Translations under genes and position numbers: made by a program
Part shown: in pieces, positions 44,506 through 53,979 of the stretch
Position numbering within the stretch: the stretch's first letter is position 1
How the letters are laid out: each line of letters opens with the position of its first letter
DNA from: Bacteroidales bacterium
GTDB lineage: Bacteria; Bacteroidota; Bacteroidia; Bacteroidales; UBA10428
Assembly: GCA_016934395.1 (NCBI GenBank)
Contig: JAFGSZ010000013.1
Location: 1 to 64,000 of the forward strand
DNA: 64,000 bases
Direction: 5' to 3'
Notes under the pieces: generated by a model
Database searches by the model: none
What the model was told of the DNA's origin: nothing
What the model saw: only the letters and a program-made list of their open reading frames with translations

Positions 44506-44513
44506 CAAATATA
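44506..44513 (-). promoter_or_regulatory. Bacteroidota -7 element for rplY
   Basis: TATATTTG on the minus strand is an exact TAnnTTTG match. It lies just before the end of prs, so rplY-pth would be transcribed independently, with a leader of about 105 nt. Confidence 0.5.
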
Positions 44514-44517
44514 GTAA

Positions 44518-45456
44518 TTATGCAATAAAATTCGAACTTATTGATTTATATTTATATACTTTATTAATGACGTCAGCAAATAAGTCAGCCACAGAAAGGA
44601 TTTTAATCTTTTCACTTTTTGTACCTAACGGGATGGTATCGGTCACCATAACTTCAGTTATCGATGATTTATTGATTCTGTCATATGAAGGACCGGATAA
44701 AATCGGATGAGAAGCTACCACCCGGATACTTCTGGCTCCCTGTTCTTTCATTAAATCTGCTGCCAGACAGATAGTACCCGCTGTATCAATCATATCGTCA
44801 ACTATTACCACATCTTTGTTTTCAACTTCACCAATCACCCTGATTTCTTCAATAACATTGGCTTTTTTCCTGACCTTATAACAAATAACCATTTGAGAAT
44901 TCAGGAAGCGGGCATATGCATTGGCACGTTTTGAACCACCCATATCCGGCGCTGCTATAACGAGGTCCGGTAAATCAAGGCTTTTAATGTAAGGAACAAA
45001 TAATGTAGATGCATACAAATGATCGACAGGAACATTAAAAAATCCCTGAATTTGATCGGCATGCAGATCCATAGTCATTACTCTGTCAACACCAGCAGCA
45101 GTAAGAAGATCAGCTACCAGTTTAGCCCCGATTGAGCATCTTGGCTTATCTTTACGGTCCTGACGGGCATATCCCAAATAAGGCATTACAGCTACAACTT
45201 TATAAGCAGAGGCCCTTTTAGCTGCATCGATTAAAAGCAGCAATTCCATAAGATTATCGGCTGGAGGAAATGTAGACTGAACAATAAAAACAATACATCC
45301 ACGCACCGATTCAAGATAATATGGCTGTATTTCTCCGTCGCTAAATTCGAGAACCGATGTTTTTCCCAACTCTGTCCCAAAACTTTTGGTAATTTTTTCC
45401 GCAAGGTAATTCGAGGCTCTTCCGGAAAAAAATTTTATTGGAGCTTTAATCTTCAT
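44518..45456 (-). CDS. prs: Ribose-phosphate pyrophosphokinase
   Basis: This enzyme makes PRPP from ribose 5-phosphate and ATP for nucleotide, histidine and NAD synthesis. The 312-aa protein has the class I motif VMTMDLHADQIQGFF and the PRPP-binding VVIVDDMIDTAGT. ATG start at 45456. A -7 element lies 56 nt upstream. Confidence 0.96.
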   Translation of the reverse strand: MKIKAPIKFFSGRASNYLAEKITKSFGTELGKTSVLEFSDGEIQPYYLESVRGCIVFIVQSTFPPADNLMELLLLIDAAKRASAYKVVAVMPYLGYARQDRKDKPRCSIGAKLVADLLTAAGVDRVMTMDLHADQIQGFFNVPVDHLYASTLFVPYIKSLDLPDLVIAAPDMGGSKRANAYARFLNSQMVICYKVRKKANVIEEIRVIGEVENKDVVIVDDMIDTAGTICLAADLMKEQGARSIRVVASHPILSGPSYDRINKSSITEVMVTDTIPLGTKSEKIKILSVADLFADVINKVYKYKSISSNFIA

Positions 45457-45511
45457 TGTTTTCTATAAATTACTCTTTATTAAGATTGGAAGAATATATT
45501 ATATGGCGCTG

Positions 45512-45519
45512 CAAATGTA
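45512..45519 (-). promoter_or_regulatory. Bacteroidota -7 element for prs
   Basis: TACATTTG on the minus strand matches TAnnTTTG exactly. A TTG lies 13 nt upstream, closer than the usual -33 spacing. The start point would be near 45505. Confidence 0.45.
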
Positions 45520-45558
45520 AAAAATATCTTGTCAATAATAAATTTAAGCAGACAATTT

Positions 45559-46167
45559 TCAAGTTTTTTCCAAAGCATTCTTATTTGTTTGTTCGATAAA
45601 ATTCAGAATTTCTTCAGCTCCTCTTTTACTTATGGCTGAACTGATAAACATTAATGGAAATTCTTCCCAGTAAAGAGCTAATTCCTTTTTTAACAAGCTT
45701 ATATTTCCCTGAAGTACCCTTTCTGATATTTTATCGGTTTTTGTTAACACGACCACAAAAGGTATCTGATTCATACCAAGCCAATGAATAATTTCAAGAT
45801 CGATTTTTTGAGGTGCGTGTCTTGAATCAACCAGTAAAAAAAGATTAAAAAGATTTTCTCGCTTTAAGAGATATTCCTTAATTATTAAGCTGAATACCTC
45901 GCGTTCTTTTTTTGAAACCCGGGCATAACCATAACCGGGTAAATCGACAAGAAACCAGTTTTCATTAATAAGAAAATGATTAATCAACCTGGTTTTTCCG
46001 GGAGTACCAGAAGTTTTCGCAAGCTTATTATGATTGGTCAGGTAATTGATTAGTGAAGACTTGCCCACGTTTGAACGTCCTAAAAAGGCATATTCGGGTA
46101 ATCCTGTTTTCGGACAATGTTGAACATCCTGGCTGCTTTTTATAAAGCTTGCGCTTTGAATTACCAT
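45559..46167 (-). CDS. engB: Ribosome biogenesis GTPase EngB/YsxC
   Basis: This 202-aa essential GTPase of large-subunit assembly has G1 GRSNVGKSS, G2 around TSGTPGKT, G3 VDLPGYG, G4 LTKTDK and G5 ISSAIS. Length is usual. It lies 16 nt after manA on the same strand. Confidence 0.95.
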   Translation of the reverse strand: MVIQSASFIKSSQDVQHCPKTGLPEYAFLGRSNVGKSSLINYLTNHNKLAKTSGTPGKTRLINHFLINENWFLVDLPGYGYARVSKKEREVFSLIIKEYLLKRENLFNLFLLVDSRHAPQKIDLEIIHWLGMNQIPFVVVLTKTDKISERVLQGNISLLKKELALYWEEFPLMFISSAISKRGAEEILNFIEQTNKNALEKT

Positions 46168-46183
46168 AATCTTTTACTTTTTA

Positions 46184-47167
46184 TTAATCCGGAATATATA
46201 CCTCAAGAATTTTTGATTTTTTCTGAGGCACTAATGAAAGAATGGCTATATCTGCAGGGATTAACACAGTTTCACCCTTAGTCAATTTTTCCACACTACC
46301 ATTATATCGAATTTCAAATTCTCCTTCAAGACACATATATATAACAAAAGAATCAATCAGGTTATAGTCCTTTTTTATGGCTTGATCAAACTCCAGGATA
46401 TTGGTCGAAAAATACTGACATTTTACAATATTTGAAGTAGTATTAAGAACACTAGAGTATTTCGTTTTATATTCATCATATACATTAAAGTCAATAGCAT
46501 CCAAAGCCAAATCGGTATGCAACTCACGCAGGTTGCCGTTTGCATCGCGCCGGTCATAATCGTAAATTCTGTAAGTTAAATCAGAAGTTTGCTGAATCTC
46601 GGCCAGCAATATACCTTTTCCGATAGCATGAACGCGTCCTGCCGGAAGAAAAAATACATCGCCGGATGCTGTTTTTTCAACATTTAAAATATCTATAAGC
46701 GTTTTCTCATTTACATGTTTAATGTACGTTTCCTTATCCAGTTTTTTATTAAAACCTACAGGAATCTGAGATCCCTTTTCAGCTTCTATAATGTACCACA
46801 TTTCTGTTTTGCCATTTGACTGATGCCTTTCTTTTGCAAGAGTATCATTTGGATGCACCTGAATCGACAGATCGTCAGCAGCTTCAATAAACTTTATTAA
46901 TAAGGGAAATTCTATCCCAAATTTATTGTATACTTTTTCACCTACGAGGTCGCTCATATAAATTTCAATAAGCTCTAGTAAATTATTCCCGGCTAAGAAT
47001 CCGTTTTTTACTACAGAAATATCACCGTTATAGCCTGATATTTCCCAAGACTCACCAACCTTATCAGAAGATAACGATTTATTTAGAACCATTGATAACC
47101 TGTTTCCACCCCATATTTTGTCTTTTAAAATGGAATCAAATTTTAAAGGATATAATTTATTATTCAT
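46184..47167 (-). CDS. manA: Mannose-6-phosphate isomerase, class I
   Basis: This zinc enzyme interconverts mannose 6-phosphate and fructose 6-phosphate. The cupin core has the QVHPND metal-binding motif and the EMWYIIE glutamate, followed by LPAGRVHAIGKG. The 327-aa size fits the short bacterial type. The start is ATG 47167, as the upstream TTG gives only one extra Met. It sits between engB and a Dabb-family gene, all on one strand. Confidence 0.92.
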   Translation of the reverse strand: MNNKLYPLKFDSILKDKIWGGNRLSMVLNKSLSSDKVGESWEISGYNGDISVVKNGFLAGNNLLELIEIYMSDLVGEKVYNKFGIEFPLLIKFIEAADDLSIQVHPNDTLAKERHQSNGKTEMWYIIEAEKGSQIPVGFNKKLDKETYIKHVNEKTLIDILNVEKTASGDVFFLPAGRVHAIGKGILLAEIQQTSDLTYRIYDYDRRDANGNLRELHTDLALDAIDFNVYDEYKTKYSSVLNTTSNIVKCQYFSTNILEFDQAIKKDYNLIDSFVIYMCLEGEFEIRYNGSVEKLTKGETVLIPADIAILSLVPQKKSKILEVYIPD

Positions 47168-47180
47168 CAATTACATTATT

Positions 47181-47480
47181 TTAACATTCATAATCCACAG
47201 CAACTACATTTTTTTTCACAGAATTTAAATAGTCAATAACTTTTACATGCTCAGGGTGAAACCTGTACGTTTCAAGATCGAGCAGATTATTAAATTCTGT
47301 AATCAGAACCAAATCATACGATGAAGTTTTAATTGTGATATTAATCCCGGTTTCAAGGTGTTTAATTTCAGGAATTTTATGAATCAGACTATTAAGCATT
47401 TTTTTTATATGGACAAGTTTATCCATTTTTTCATTCACATCAAAATCCTGTATCTTAATCATTACCACATGTTTTATCAT
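47181..47480 (-). CDS. Dabb (stress-responsive A/B barrel) family protein
   Basis: This 99-aa ferredoxin-like barrel has the family pattern IKHVVMIKI, IPEIKHLETGINI, SSYDLVLITEFNNLLDLETY and HPEHVKVIDYL. Members dimerise, and few have known functions. It is 13 nt before manA and probably in the same transcript. It is divergent from the exonuclease gene. Confidence 0.85.
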   Translation of the reverse strand: MIKHVVMIKIQDFDVNEKMDKLVHIKKMLNSLIHKIPEIKHLETGINITIKTSSYDLVLITEFNNLLDLETYRFHPEHVKVIDYLNSVKKNVVAVDYEC

Positions 47481-47584
47481 ATCAATAAATTTTGTATATT
47501 GAAAACGCAGAATTGCAAATTTAATGAATCTTACGTTTATACAATTTTATACTTCAATATTCACCGTTAACTGAAAGATTAATC

Positions 47585-48307
47585 ATGTTAGACTTTATTA
47601 AAATTCCGGATATTCTTTTCCTTGATATCGAAACAGTACCGCAACATCCGGCTTTCAAAAACCAGTCGGAAATAATGCAGGAACTCTGGGAAAAAAAATC
47701 TTCTTTTTTCAGAAAAGAGGATGAATCCGCCTCAGATGTATATCAACGTGCAGGAATTTATGCAGAATTTGGCAAAATTATTTGTGTATCGGTTGGCATA
47801 ATTACCGAAAAAGAAAATAATAGAAAAATCAGGTTAAAATCATTTTGGGGAGACGATGAAAAAAAACTTCTTGAAGAATTTAAAACCCTGCTTGAAAATT
47901 ACAACAGTAAAAAAAATATAAACCTTTGCGCCCACAACGGTAAAGAATTTGATTTTCCTTACCTGGCCAGAAGAATGCTGATAAATGGCATTACATTACC
48001 CGGATTGCTTGATATTGCCGGTAAAAAACCCTGGGAAATTAATTTGCTTGATACTATGGAATTATGGAAATTCGGGGATTATAAACATTATACTTCCCTG
48101 AAATTATTGACCTCTGTTTTTGGAATTCCCAGTCCTAAGGATGAGATTGACGGAAGTATGGTATCTGAGATCTACTGGGGGAAAAAAGATTTAAATGCTA
48201 TAGTTACATACTGTCAGAAAGATGTTGTGGCGATTGCCCAGCTTTTGTTACGATATAAAGGGTTGGATCTGATTGCACCGGAAAATATTGAAATTGCAGA
48301 TCAATAA
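47585..48307 (+). CDS. DnaQ-like 3'-5' exonuclease
   Basis: The 240-aa RNase H-fold nuclease has Exo I FLDIETVP, Exo II CAHNGKEFDFPYLARR and Exo III YCQKDVVA, with the DEDDy-type acidic residues. It resembles the PolB-type exonuclease-only family that is sometimes mislabelled as a polysaccharide biosynthesis protein. The substrate is unknown. ATG start. It is convergent with the hydrolase, 3 nt apart. Confidence 0.85.
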   Translation: MLDFIKIPDILFLDIETVPQHPAFKNQSEIMQELWEKKSSFFRKEDESASDVYQRAGIYAEFGKIICVSVGIITEKENNRKIRLKSFWGDDEKKLLEEFKTLLENYNSKKNINLCAHNGKEFDFPYLARRMLINGITLPGLLDIAGKKPWEINLLDTMELWKFGDYKHYTSLKLLTSVFGIPSPKDEIDGSMVSEIYWGKKDLNAIVTYCQKDVVAIAQLLLRYKGLDLIAPENIEIADQ

Positions 48308-48310
48308 TTG

Positions 48311-49117
48311 TTATCCCAGAAACTCCGATACTATTTTAATAAATTCTTCCGGTTTTTCGGCGTGCAGCCAGTGACCTGTTCCTGAAATTATCTTAATTGC
48401 TGAATTTGGAAATATTTCATGAATTTTCTCATAGTCAGATTCAACCACATAGTTCGATAGTTCGCCTTTCACGAAAAGTACAGGCATGGAAGGAGCGCTT
48501 CCCGATAAAATTGCCAGATCATTATCGCATACATCAAAAATAAAATCGAAGTTTTTTTCAATGGCTTTTATATTCAGGCTCCAGAAAAATCCACCATTGT
48601 CGTTTCTTTTTAGATTTTTTAATAAAAACTGACGTACTTTAGGGTGAACTATATCCTTAGCCAACGCCTGATCGATTTCTTCCCTTGAATTGTATTTTGA
48701 TAAATCAACAGCTGACAGGGCTGCAATAATTTTTTTATGCCCGTTTACCTGGTTTAACTCAGCAGGTAACAATTTATAAGATTTCGGGGCTATGTCGACA
48801 ATTATTAATTTTTCAACTTTTTCAGGAAAAGAGGCTGCAAAATACATTGCTGTTTTACCACCCATCGAATGTCCTATTATTATTGCCCTACGAATGTTAT
48901 GGTCCCGGTAAAACTCAAAAAGATCATCCCTCATCAATTCAAAATCAAACATTTCGCTATGGGGAGATTGTCCGTGGTTTCTCTGATCTACAAGGTAAAC
49001 ATGATATTTCTCTGATAATTTTCTCCCGTAGGTAAACCAGTTATCTGAAGATCCATATAATCCATGAAGAATAATTAACGGAAATCCTGCACCAAATTCC
49101 CTGTAAAATAATTTCAT
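48311..49117 (-). CDS. Alpha/beta hydrolase (YbfF-like esterase)
   Basis: This 268-aa cytosolic alpha/beta-hydrolase has the oxyanion segment HGLYGSSDNW, the nucleophile Ser in GHSMGGKT, and the terminal catalytic His in GTGHWLHAEKP. Closest in style are the short-chain acyl esterases of the YbfF group. Natural substrate unknown. It lies 31 nt downstream of pdxJ on the same strand. Confidence 0.9.
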   Translation of the reverse strand: MKLFYREFGAGFPLIILHGLYGSSDNWFTYGRKLSEKYHVYLVDQRNHGQSPHSEMFDFELMRDDLFEFYRDHNIRRAIIIGHSMGGKTAMYFAASFPEKVEKLIIVDIAPKSYKLLPAELNQVNGHKKIIAALSAVDLSKYNSREEIDQALAKDIVHPKVRQFLLKNLKRNDNGGFFWSLNIKAIEKNFDFIFDVCDNDLAILSGSAPSMPVLFVKGELSNYVVESDYEKIHEIFPNSAIKIISGTGHWLHAEKPEEFIKIVSEFLG

Positions 49118-49148
49118 CTGAAAATGTAAAAATTAAAAATTTTGTAAA

Positions 49149-49862
49149 TCAATTTAATAGATTCAGGTACATTTGAATGGTTTTTTCCAATCCAAAGTAT
49201 AAAGCATCAGCAATTAAAGCATGGCCAATAGAAACTTCAAGTAACCCGGGAATGGTGTCTTTAAAAAATTTTAAATTTTCGAGATTCAAATCGTGACCGG
49301 CATTTATTCCGAGTCCGGCCTCATTGGCCCGCACTGCTGCCCTTAAAAACGGATCAATAGCTTTAGTTTTATTCAGTGGAAAATTTTTTGCGTAGGGTTC
49401 GGTATACAGTTCAATCCGGTCTGCACCTGATTTTGCTGCTGCCACAATTTTATCAAGGTCAGTATCTATAAATATCGATGTGCGAATCCCCGCTTTTTTC
49501 AATTCAAAGATTACATCTTTTAAAAACGATGCATTTCCGATAGTATCCCATCCCTGGTTTGAGGTCAGGGCATCGGGCGGATCAGGAACCAGTGTTACCT
49601 GATCGGGTTGAACCTCTTTTACAAGATCAAGAAATTTACGGGACGGATATCCTTCAATATTCAATTCTGTGCGGATAATGGGTTTGATCTCCCGCACATC
49701 CTGATAACGAATATGACGTTCATCGGGCCTGGGATGAACCGTTATGCCCTGGGCTCCGAATTGCTGGCAATCAATGGCCGATTTTAGAACATTTGGAATA
49801 TTGCCACCCCTTGAATTCCTTAATGTTGCAATTTTGTTTATATTTACACTTAATCTTGTCAT
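49149..49862 (-). CDS. pdxJ: Pyridoxine 5'-phosphate synthase
   Basis: This TIM-barrel enzyme makes pyridoxine 5'-phosphate from 3-amino-1-phosphohydroxyacetone and deoxyxylulose 5-phosphate. The 237-aa protein begins [16 protein letters not shown], and has [17 protein letters not shown], and [13 protein letters not shown] with the catalytic His. ATG start at 49862. A TAATTTTG -7 element lies upstream at 49908-49901 (minus). Confidence 0.95.
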   Translation of the reverse strand: MTRLSVNINKIATLRNSRGGNIPNVLKSAIDCQQFGAQGITVHPRPDERHIRYQDVREIKPIIRTELNIEGYPSRKFLDLVKEVQPDQVTLVPDPPDALTSNQGWDTIGNASFLKDVIFELKKAGIRTSIFIDTDLDKIVAAAKSGADRIELYTEPYAKNFPLNKTKAIDPFLRAAVRANEAGLGINAGHDLNLENLKFFKDTIPGLLEVSIGHALIADALYFGLEKTIQMYLNLLN

Positions 49863-49900
49863 TAGATAAAGTATTAGTGGATTATTTACAGAAGGTAAGA

Positions 49901-49908
49901 CAAAATTA
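49901..49908 (-). promoter_or_regulatory. Bacteroidota -7 element for pdxJ
   Basis: TAATTTTG on the minus strand is an exact TAnnTTTG match, 39 nt before ATG 49862. No spaced -33 TTTG is apparent. Confidence 0.4.
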
Positions 49909-49936
49909 ACAAGTATTTTCAGAAAACAGGGAAATT

Positions 49937-50602
49937 ATGCTTGCAAAAGAATTAATTTCAGATGTGATCCCGCCATTAAAAACTTCGGATAGCGGTCAGA
50001 AAGCTTTGTATTGGATGGATATATTCAGAATATCGCATTTACCTATTGTAAATAATCAGGATTTTTTAGGTCTTATTTCCGACAAAGATATTTATGATAA
50101 TAACATGGCTGAAGAGCCCATCGGAAATCACAGTCTTTCATTGTTCAGCCCCCATGTGTTTTATGATCAGCATATATATGAAGTCATTGAACTAGTTTCA
50201 CGACTAAATTTAACAGTTGTCCCGGTGCTTGATCGAAATAACCATTACATGGGTTCGATCACCATGATCGATTTATTACATTATTTTGCAGACCTATCTG
50301 CATTAAAACAACCCGGTGGCTTAATTGTACTTGAATTAAATAACAACGATTATTCACTTTCGCAGATCGCACAGATTATTGAAAGTAATGATGCTAAAAT
50401 ACTGAGTCTCTATGTAAATACACATACAAATTCCATGAAAATGGAAGTTACCATAAAAGTAAACCGCAAAGAACTTACATCAATTATTCAAACTTTCGAT
50501 CGCTATAATTATATCATCAAGGCATCTTTTATGGATGAAGACGATCTGGACAACTGGTATGAAAGCAGGTATGAATCATTTATGAAATATCTCAGCATTT
50601 AA
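49937..50602 (+). CDS. CBS-pair and ACT-like domain protein (AcuB-like)
   Basis: The 221-aa soluble protein has two CBS motifs in the first about 125 residues (HLPIVNNQDFLGLISDKDI and VVPVLDRNNHYMGSITMIDLL). An ACT-like domain follows at about 140-205 (GGLIVLELNNNDYSLSQIAQIIESN). CBS pairs bind adenine nucleotides, so it is probably a regulatory sensor. It starts 74 nt from the divergent pdxJ and ends 26 nt before nadK. Confidence 0.85.
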   Translation: MLAKELISDVIPPLKTSDSGQKALYWMDIFRISHLPIVNNQDFLGLISDKDIYDNNMAEEPIGNHSLSLFSPHVFYDQHIYEVIELVSRLNLTVVPVLDRNNHYMGSITMIDLLHYFADLSALKQPGGLIVLELNNNDYSLSQIAQIIESNDAKILSLYVNTHTNSMKMEVTIKVNRKELTSIIQTFDRYNYIIKASFMDEDDLDNWYESRYESFMKYLSI

Positions 50603-50628
50603 AATACTCCCCACTCACTGCTAAGAGC

Positions 50629-51507
50629 ATGAAGATTTTAATCTACGGAAAAACATTTAATCTCGATTTTAAAACCCACATCGAAGAGCTTTTTGATATT
50701 TTAAAAGCCCATAACGTTGAATATTATATTTACAAACCTTTTTTACAGTTCATGTTGGAACATGCGGAATGTACTCCTTTGCATGCCGGTGAATTTAATA
50801 CTTTTGAGGATACTCCGCATGATGCGGATCTTATGATCAGCATTGGCGGTGATGGTACATTCCTGGCAGCAGTGCCTTTTGTTAGGGATTTTGATATACC
50901 CATAATCGGATTAAATTCAGGCAGGTTAGGGTTTCTTGCCAATATTGCAAAAGATGAGATTACCGAAGCATTACAGGCCATATTCGATAAAAATTTTGAA
51001 ATTGAATACAGAACACTCATCAAACTGGAGAATGATTTTCACCTTTTTGATGAATTAAATTTTGCGTTAAACGAAGTAACCCTTCTCAAAAAAGACTCAT
51101 CTATGATTACTGTAGATGCCTATCTGGATAATGAGTATCTGAATACTTACTGGACAGACGGGCTGATTGTTTCAACACCAACAGGTTCCACCGCATATTC
51201 GCTCAGTGTAGGAGGACCGATTATTACACCGGATTCAGAAAATTTTATAATTGCCCCTATTGCCTCCCACAATTTAACTGTGCGCCCGCTGGTTATACCC
51301 GATACAAAAAAAATTACACTTAAAGTGCGAAGCAGAAGCAATAATTACCTGATAACTGCAGATAACAGAACCACACTGGTAAAGGATTCTTTTGTTGTTC
51401 ACTTGTGCAAAGCAGAATTTAGGTTAAAAATGTTAAAACTTAGTAAAAGCAACTTCTATTCAACCATTCGAAATAAATTAATGTGGGGAGTGGACAAAAG
51501 AAATTGA
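50629..51507 (+). CDS. nadK: NAD kinase
   Basis: This enzyme phosphorylates NAD to NADP. The 292-aa protein has the GGDGTFL motif with the catalytic Asp, the SGRLGFLAN segment, the NE-x-TLLKKDSSM and TDGLIVSTPTGSTAYSLSVGGP nucleotide-binding region. ATG start. Together with pdxJ and the CBS gene it forms a cofactor-oriented neighbourhood. Confidence 0.95.
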   Translation: MKILIYGKTFNLDFKTHIEELFDILKAHNVEYYIYKPFLQFMLEHAECTPLHAGEFNTFEDTPHDADLMISIGGDGTFLAAVPFVRDFDIPIIGLNSGRLGFLANIAKDEITEALQAIFDKNFEIEYRTLIKLENDFHLFDELNFALNEVTLLKKDSSMITVDAYLDNEYLNTYWTDGLIVSTPTGSTAYSLSVGGPIITPDSENFIIAPIASHNLTVRPLVIPDTKKITLKVRSRSNNYLITADNRTTLVKDSFVVHLCKAEFRLKMLKLSKSNFYSTIRNKLMWGVDKRN

Positions 51508-51562
51508 TCATAAAATATTACTAAAAACAATTTATTCTTTAAATTCGTATATAACCTTACAT

Positions 51563-51593
51563 TTTGCTTTTAATTATTAAAACCCCATCTTTG
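51563..51593 (+). promoter_or_regulatory. Bacteroidota-type promoter for the outer-membrane block
   Basis: TTTG (51563-51566) and CATCTTTG (51586-51593, one mismatch to TAnnTTTG) are separated by 19 nt, the expected -33/-7 spacing. Start point near 51600, about 43 nt before ATG 51643. Confidence 0.5.
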
Positions 51594-51642
51594 CTTTTAT
51601 AATATTATTATAATAGAATTAAGCAGCCTTGTGTGAAAAATA

Positions 51643-52428
51643 ATGTTTAAAAAGGGAATTATAATATTGTTTGTTTTTTTGTTTTCTCTGCCTGTTTCAG
51701 CACAGAAATGGAAACTTAGACGAATGGAAGGAATAATTTCTGTTGGAAGTGCACAGGTATTCGGAGATATTGGAGGAGCAGCTGATGCAAATAGTTTATT
51801 TGGGCTCAAAGATTTACAATTTGATGAAACCCGACCGGCTTTTGGATTGGGAGTGCGATACAAAATTGACCAGCGATATTCTGTTAAATTAAATTTAAAT
51901 TTGGGATTTGGATCAGCATCAGATTTTGGATCAGTTAATTCTGAACGTAATTTTTCATACAAAACTACCCTTTTTGAGACCGCCCTGCTGGGTGAATTCT
52001 ACTTTTTACAGGATAACCGCAAAAGACAAACACCCGCAATGTTTAACCGCCGGGGTATGATAAACAATTATAGTGTTTTAAGCTCTTACGTTTTTACAGG
52101 TTTGACCCCTTTGTTATTCTGGCCCAAATTTGAAGGCACAACACGCGGAGAACATATGGATAAAATTACCGGGTATAGTAAAATAAGTGTAGGTATTCCA
52201 TTAGGTCTGGGAGTAAAATATACCATTGACGATAGTTGGATTTTTGGAATTGAATTGGGTGGAAGATATGTTTTCTCCGATTTTATAGACGGCTACACAA
52301 ATTTATTGTTTTCAAAATCAAACGATATTTATTATTTACTTCTATTCTCATTTAATTATCGTATTGAAACTTCTCCCAAAGGTTTACCAAGATTTCTTGA
52401 TAAAAGGTATCGCAGAGCTTTGAGGTAA
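51643..52428 (+). CDS. Outer-membrane beta-barrel protein
   Basis: The 261-aa protein has a signal peptide (about residues 1-20, cleavage after VSA). It then has alternating amphipathic strands with glycine/aromatic turns (GEIFG-like, GLGVRYKI, SVKLNLNLGFGSA). It is of the same general type as the DUF6089 protein encoded next. A gap of 117 nt follows, with a 7-bp inverted repeat (52443-52449, 52475-52481). Role unknown; probably a surface barrel. Confidence 0.75.
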   Translation: MFKKGIIILFVFLFSLPVSAQKWKLRRMEGIISVGSAQVFGDIGGAADANSLFGLKDLQFDETRPAFGLGVRYKIDQRYSVKLNLNLGFGSASDFGSVNSERNFSYKTTLFETALLGEFYFLQDNRKRQTPAMFNRRGMINNYSVLSSYVFTGLTPLLFWPKFEGTTRGEHMDKITGYSKISVGIPLGLGVKYTIDDSWIFGIELGGRYVFSDFIDGYTNLLFSKSNDIYYLLLFSFNYRIETSPKGLPRFLDKRYRRALR

Positions 52429-52545
52429 AACAGAAAATTCTGATTCACATTTTTTATATATTTTTAGCATTTTTTGTGAATTAATGCGCTAAAAGAATGT
52501 TATTTTGCGTTAATTAGACAATTTTATGCAGATTAACAAAACCTG

Positions 52546-53202
52546 ATGAAAAGAAACTTTATTCTTATTTTATTTTTTTTCGCGATTGCTAATATTTTGG
52601 TTGCCCAGCAAAAATCTGATGTAGGTTTGATTATCGGGACTTCTTCGTATCTGGGTGATATAAATCCAAAAAAAATGTTCTACTCTCCTGGCCTTTCAGC
52701 CGGAGCTTTTTACAGGTATACAATAAATAAACGTTATGGCTTGCGGGCAAATGCCTATTATATTAATCTGTCCGGAAGTGATCTGGATTTTCCGGAATGG
52801 ATGCATCCCGACAGACCTTTAACAAATTTCAACACCACTCTGATCGATCTATCCGGGCATTTTGAATTTAATTTTTTACCCTATTTACCCTATGTGAAAA
52901 AATGGGATTTTACTACTTATGTAACCGGTGGATTTGGATATTCATACATCCTATCCTCAACCTCCGGAGCGCCAAATCATTTTACCCTGCCCTTTGGGAT
53001 CGGATTAAAATCAACACTTACAGATAGAATTAGCTGGGGAGCTGAATGGATCATCAGAAAAGGGTTTACTGACCTCGTTGATGGCGTTGATAGCCCGATT
53101 CAAAATTATATTTTTCATAATAATGACTGGTATTCGACTTTATGTGTAAATATTACTTTTAAGTTTTTTAAATTTGCAGCAAAATGTCCGGTGTATAATT
53201 AA
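52546..53202 (+). CDS. DUF6089-family outer-membrane barrel protein
   Basis: The 218-aa protein has a signal peptide (about 1-20, ILVAQQ). The strongly conserved block IGTSSYLGDINP follows, with further barrel strands and W/Y-rich loops. This family sits just before uppS and bamA in many Bacteroidota, and the same order is seen here (8 nt to uppS). Its function is not established. Confidence 0.82.
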   Translation: MKRNFILILFFFAIANILVAQQKSDVGLIIGTSSYLGDINPKKMFYSPGLSAGAFYRYTINKRYGLRANAYYINLSGSDLDFPEWMHPDRPLTNFNTTLIDLSGHFEFNFLPYLPYVKKWDFTTYVTGGFGYSYILSSTSGAPNHFTLPFGIGLKSTLTDRISWGAEWIIRKGFTDLVDGVDSPIQNYIFHNNDWYSTLCVNITFKFFKFAAKCPVYN

Positions 53203-53210
53203 AATTTTTT

Positions 53211-53972
53211 ATGATTCAAAAGGAGAATATCGACAAAACCCGTTTACCAAAACATATTGCTATTATTATGGATGGTAATGGCAGATGGGCTAAGAAAAGA
53301 GGTAACCAGAGGGTTTTTGGTCATAAGAACGGAGTTAAAGCTGTTCGTGATACCGTAGAAGGTGCTGCTGAACTTGGTTTAAAATATCTTACCCTTTACG
53401 CTTTTTCTACCGAAAACTGGAAACGGCCCAGAACTGAAATTGATGCTTTAATGTCATTATTAGTAGCCACAATCCATAAAGAAACAAAAACCCTTATGGA
53501 TAATGATGTTCGGTTGCTTGCTATTGGAGATTTAGAAACTTTGCCAAAAAATGTAGCCACCCAACTCAGCAAAACTATTGAATTAACCAGTCAGAATAAG
53601 GGTTTATCCTTAGTTCTGGCGTTAAGTTATAGTTCGAGATGGGAAATTATTCAAGCTGTGAAAGCCATAGCCTTAAAAATTGAGCAGGGAGAAATTCAGG
53701 CCAAAAATATCGATAAGTGTATATTTGAGCAGTATTTAAATACGCAAAATTTTCCCGACCCTGAATTATTGATCCGAACCAGCGGAGAATATCGTCTTAG
53801 TAATTTTCTTTTGTGGCAGATTGCCTATACCGAATTATATTTTACAAATACACTTTGGCCCGATTTTAGAAGAGAACATTTATTCGAAGCCATACTTGAT
53901 TATCAATGCCGGGAGCGCAGATTCGGGCAAACCAGTGAACAAATGAGTGAAAGTATCAATGTAAATAGTTAA
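53211..53972 (+). CDS. uppS: Isoprenyl transferase (undecaprenyl diphosphate synthase)
   Basis: This cis-prenyltransferase makes the C55 carrier for cell-wall and glycan assembly. The 253-aa protein has the catalytic Asp in HIAIIMDGNGRWA, the LYAFSTENWKRP motif, and DPELLIRTSGEYRLSNFLLW near the end. ATG start. It is followed by bamA after 8 nt. Confidence 0.95.
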   Translation: MIQKENIDKTRLPKHIAIIMDGNGRWAKKRGNQRVFGHKNGVKAVRDTVEGAAELGLKYLTLYAFSTENWKRPRTEIDALMSLLVATIHKETKTLMDNDVRLLAIGDLETLPKNVATQLSKTIELTSQNKGLSLVLALSYSSRWEIIQAVKAIALKIEQGEIQAKNIDKCIFEQYLNTQNFPDPELLIRTSGEYRLSNFLLWQIAYTELYFTNTLWPDFRREHLFEAILDYQCRERRFGQTSEQMSESINVNS

Positions 53973-53979
53973 CCTCAGA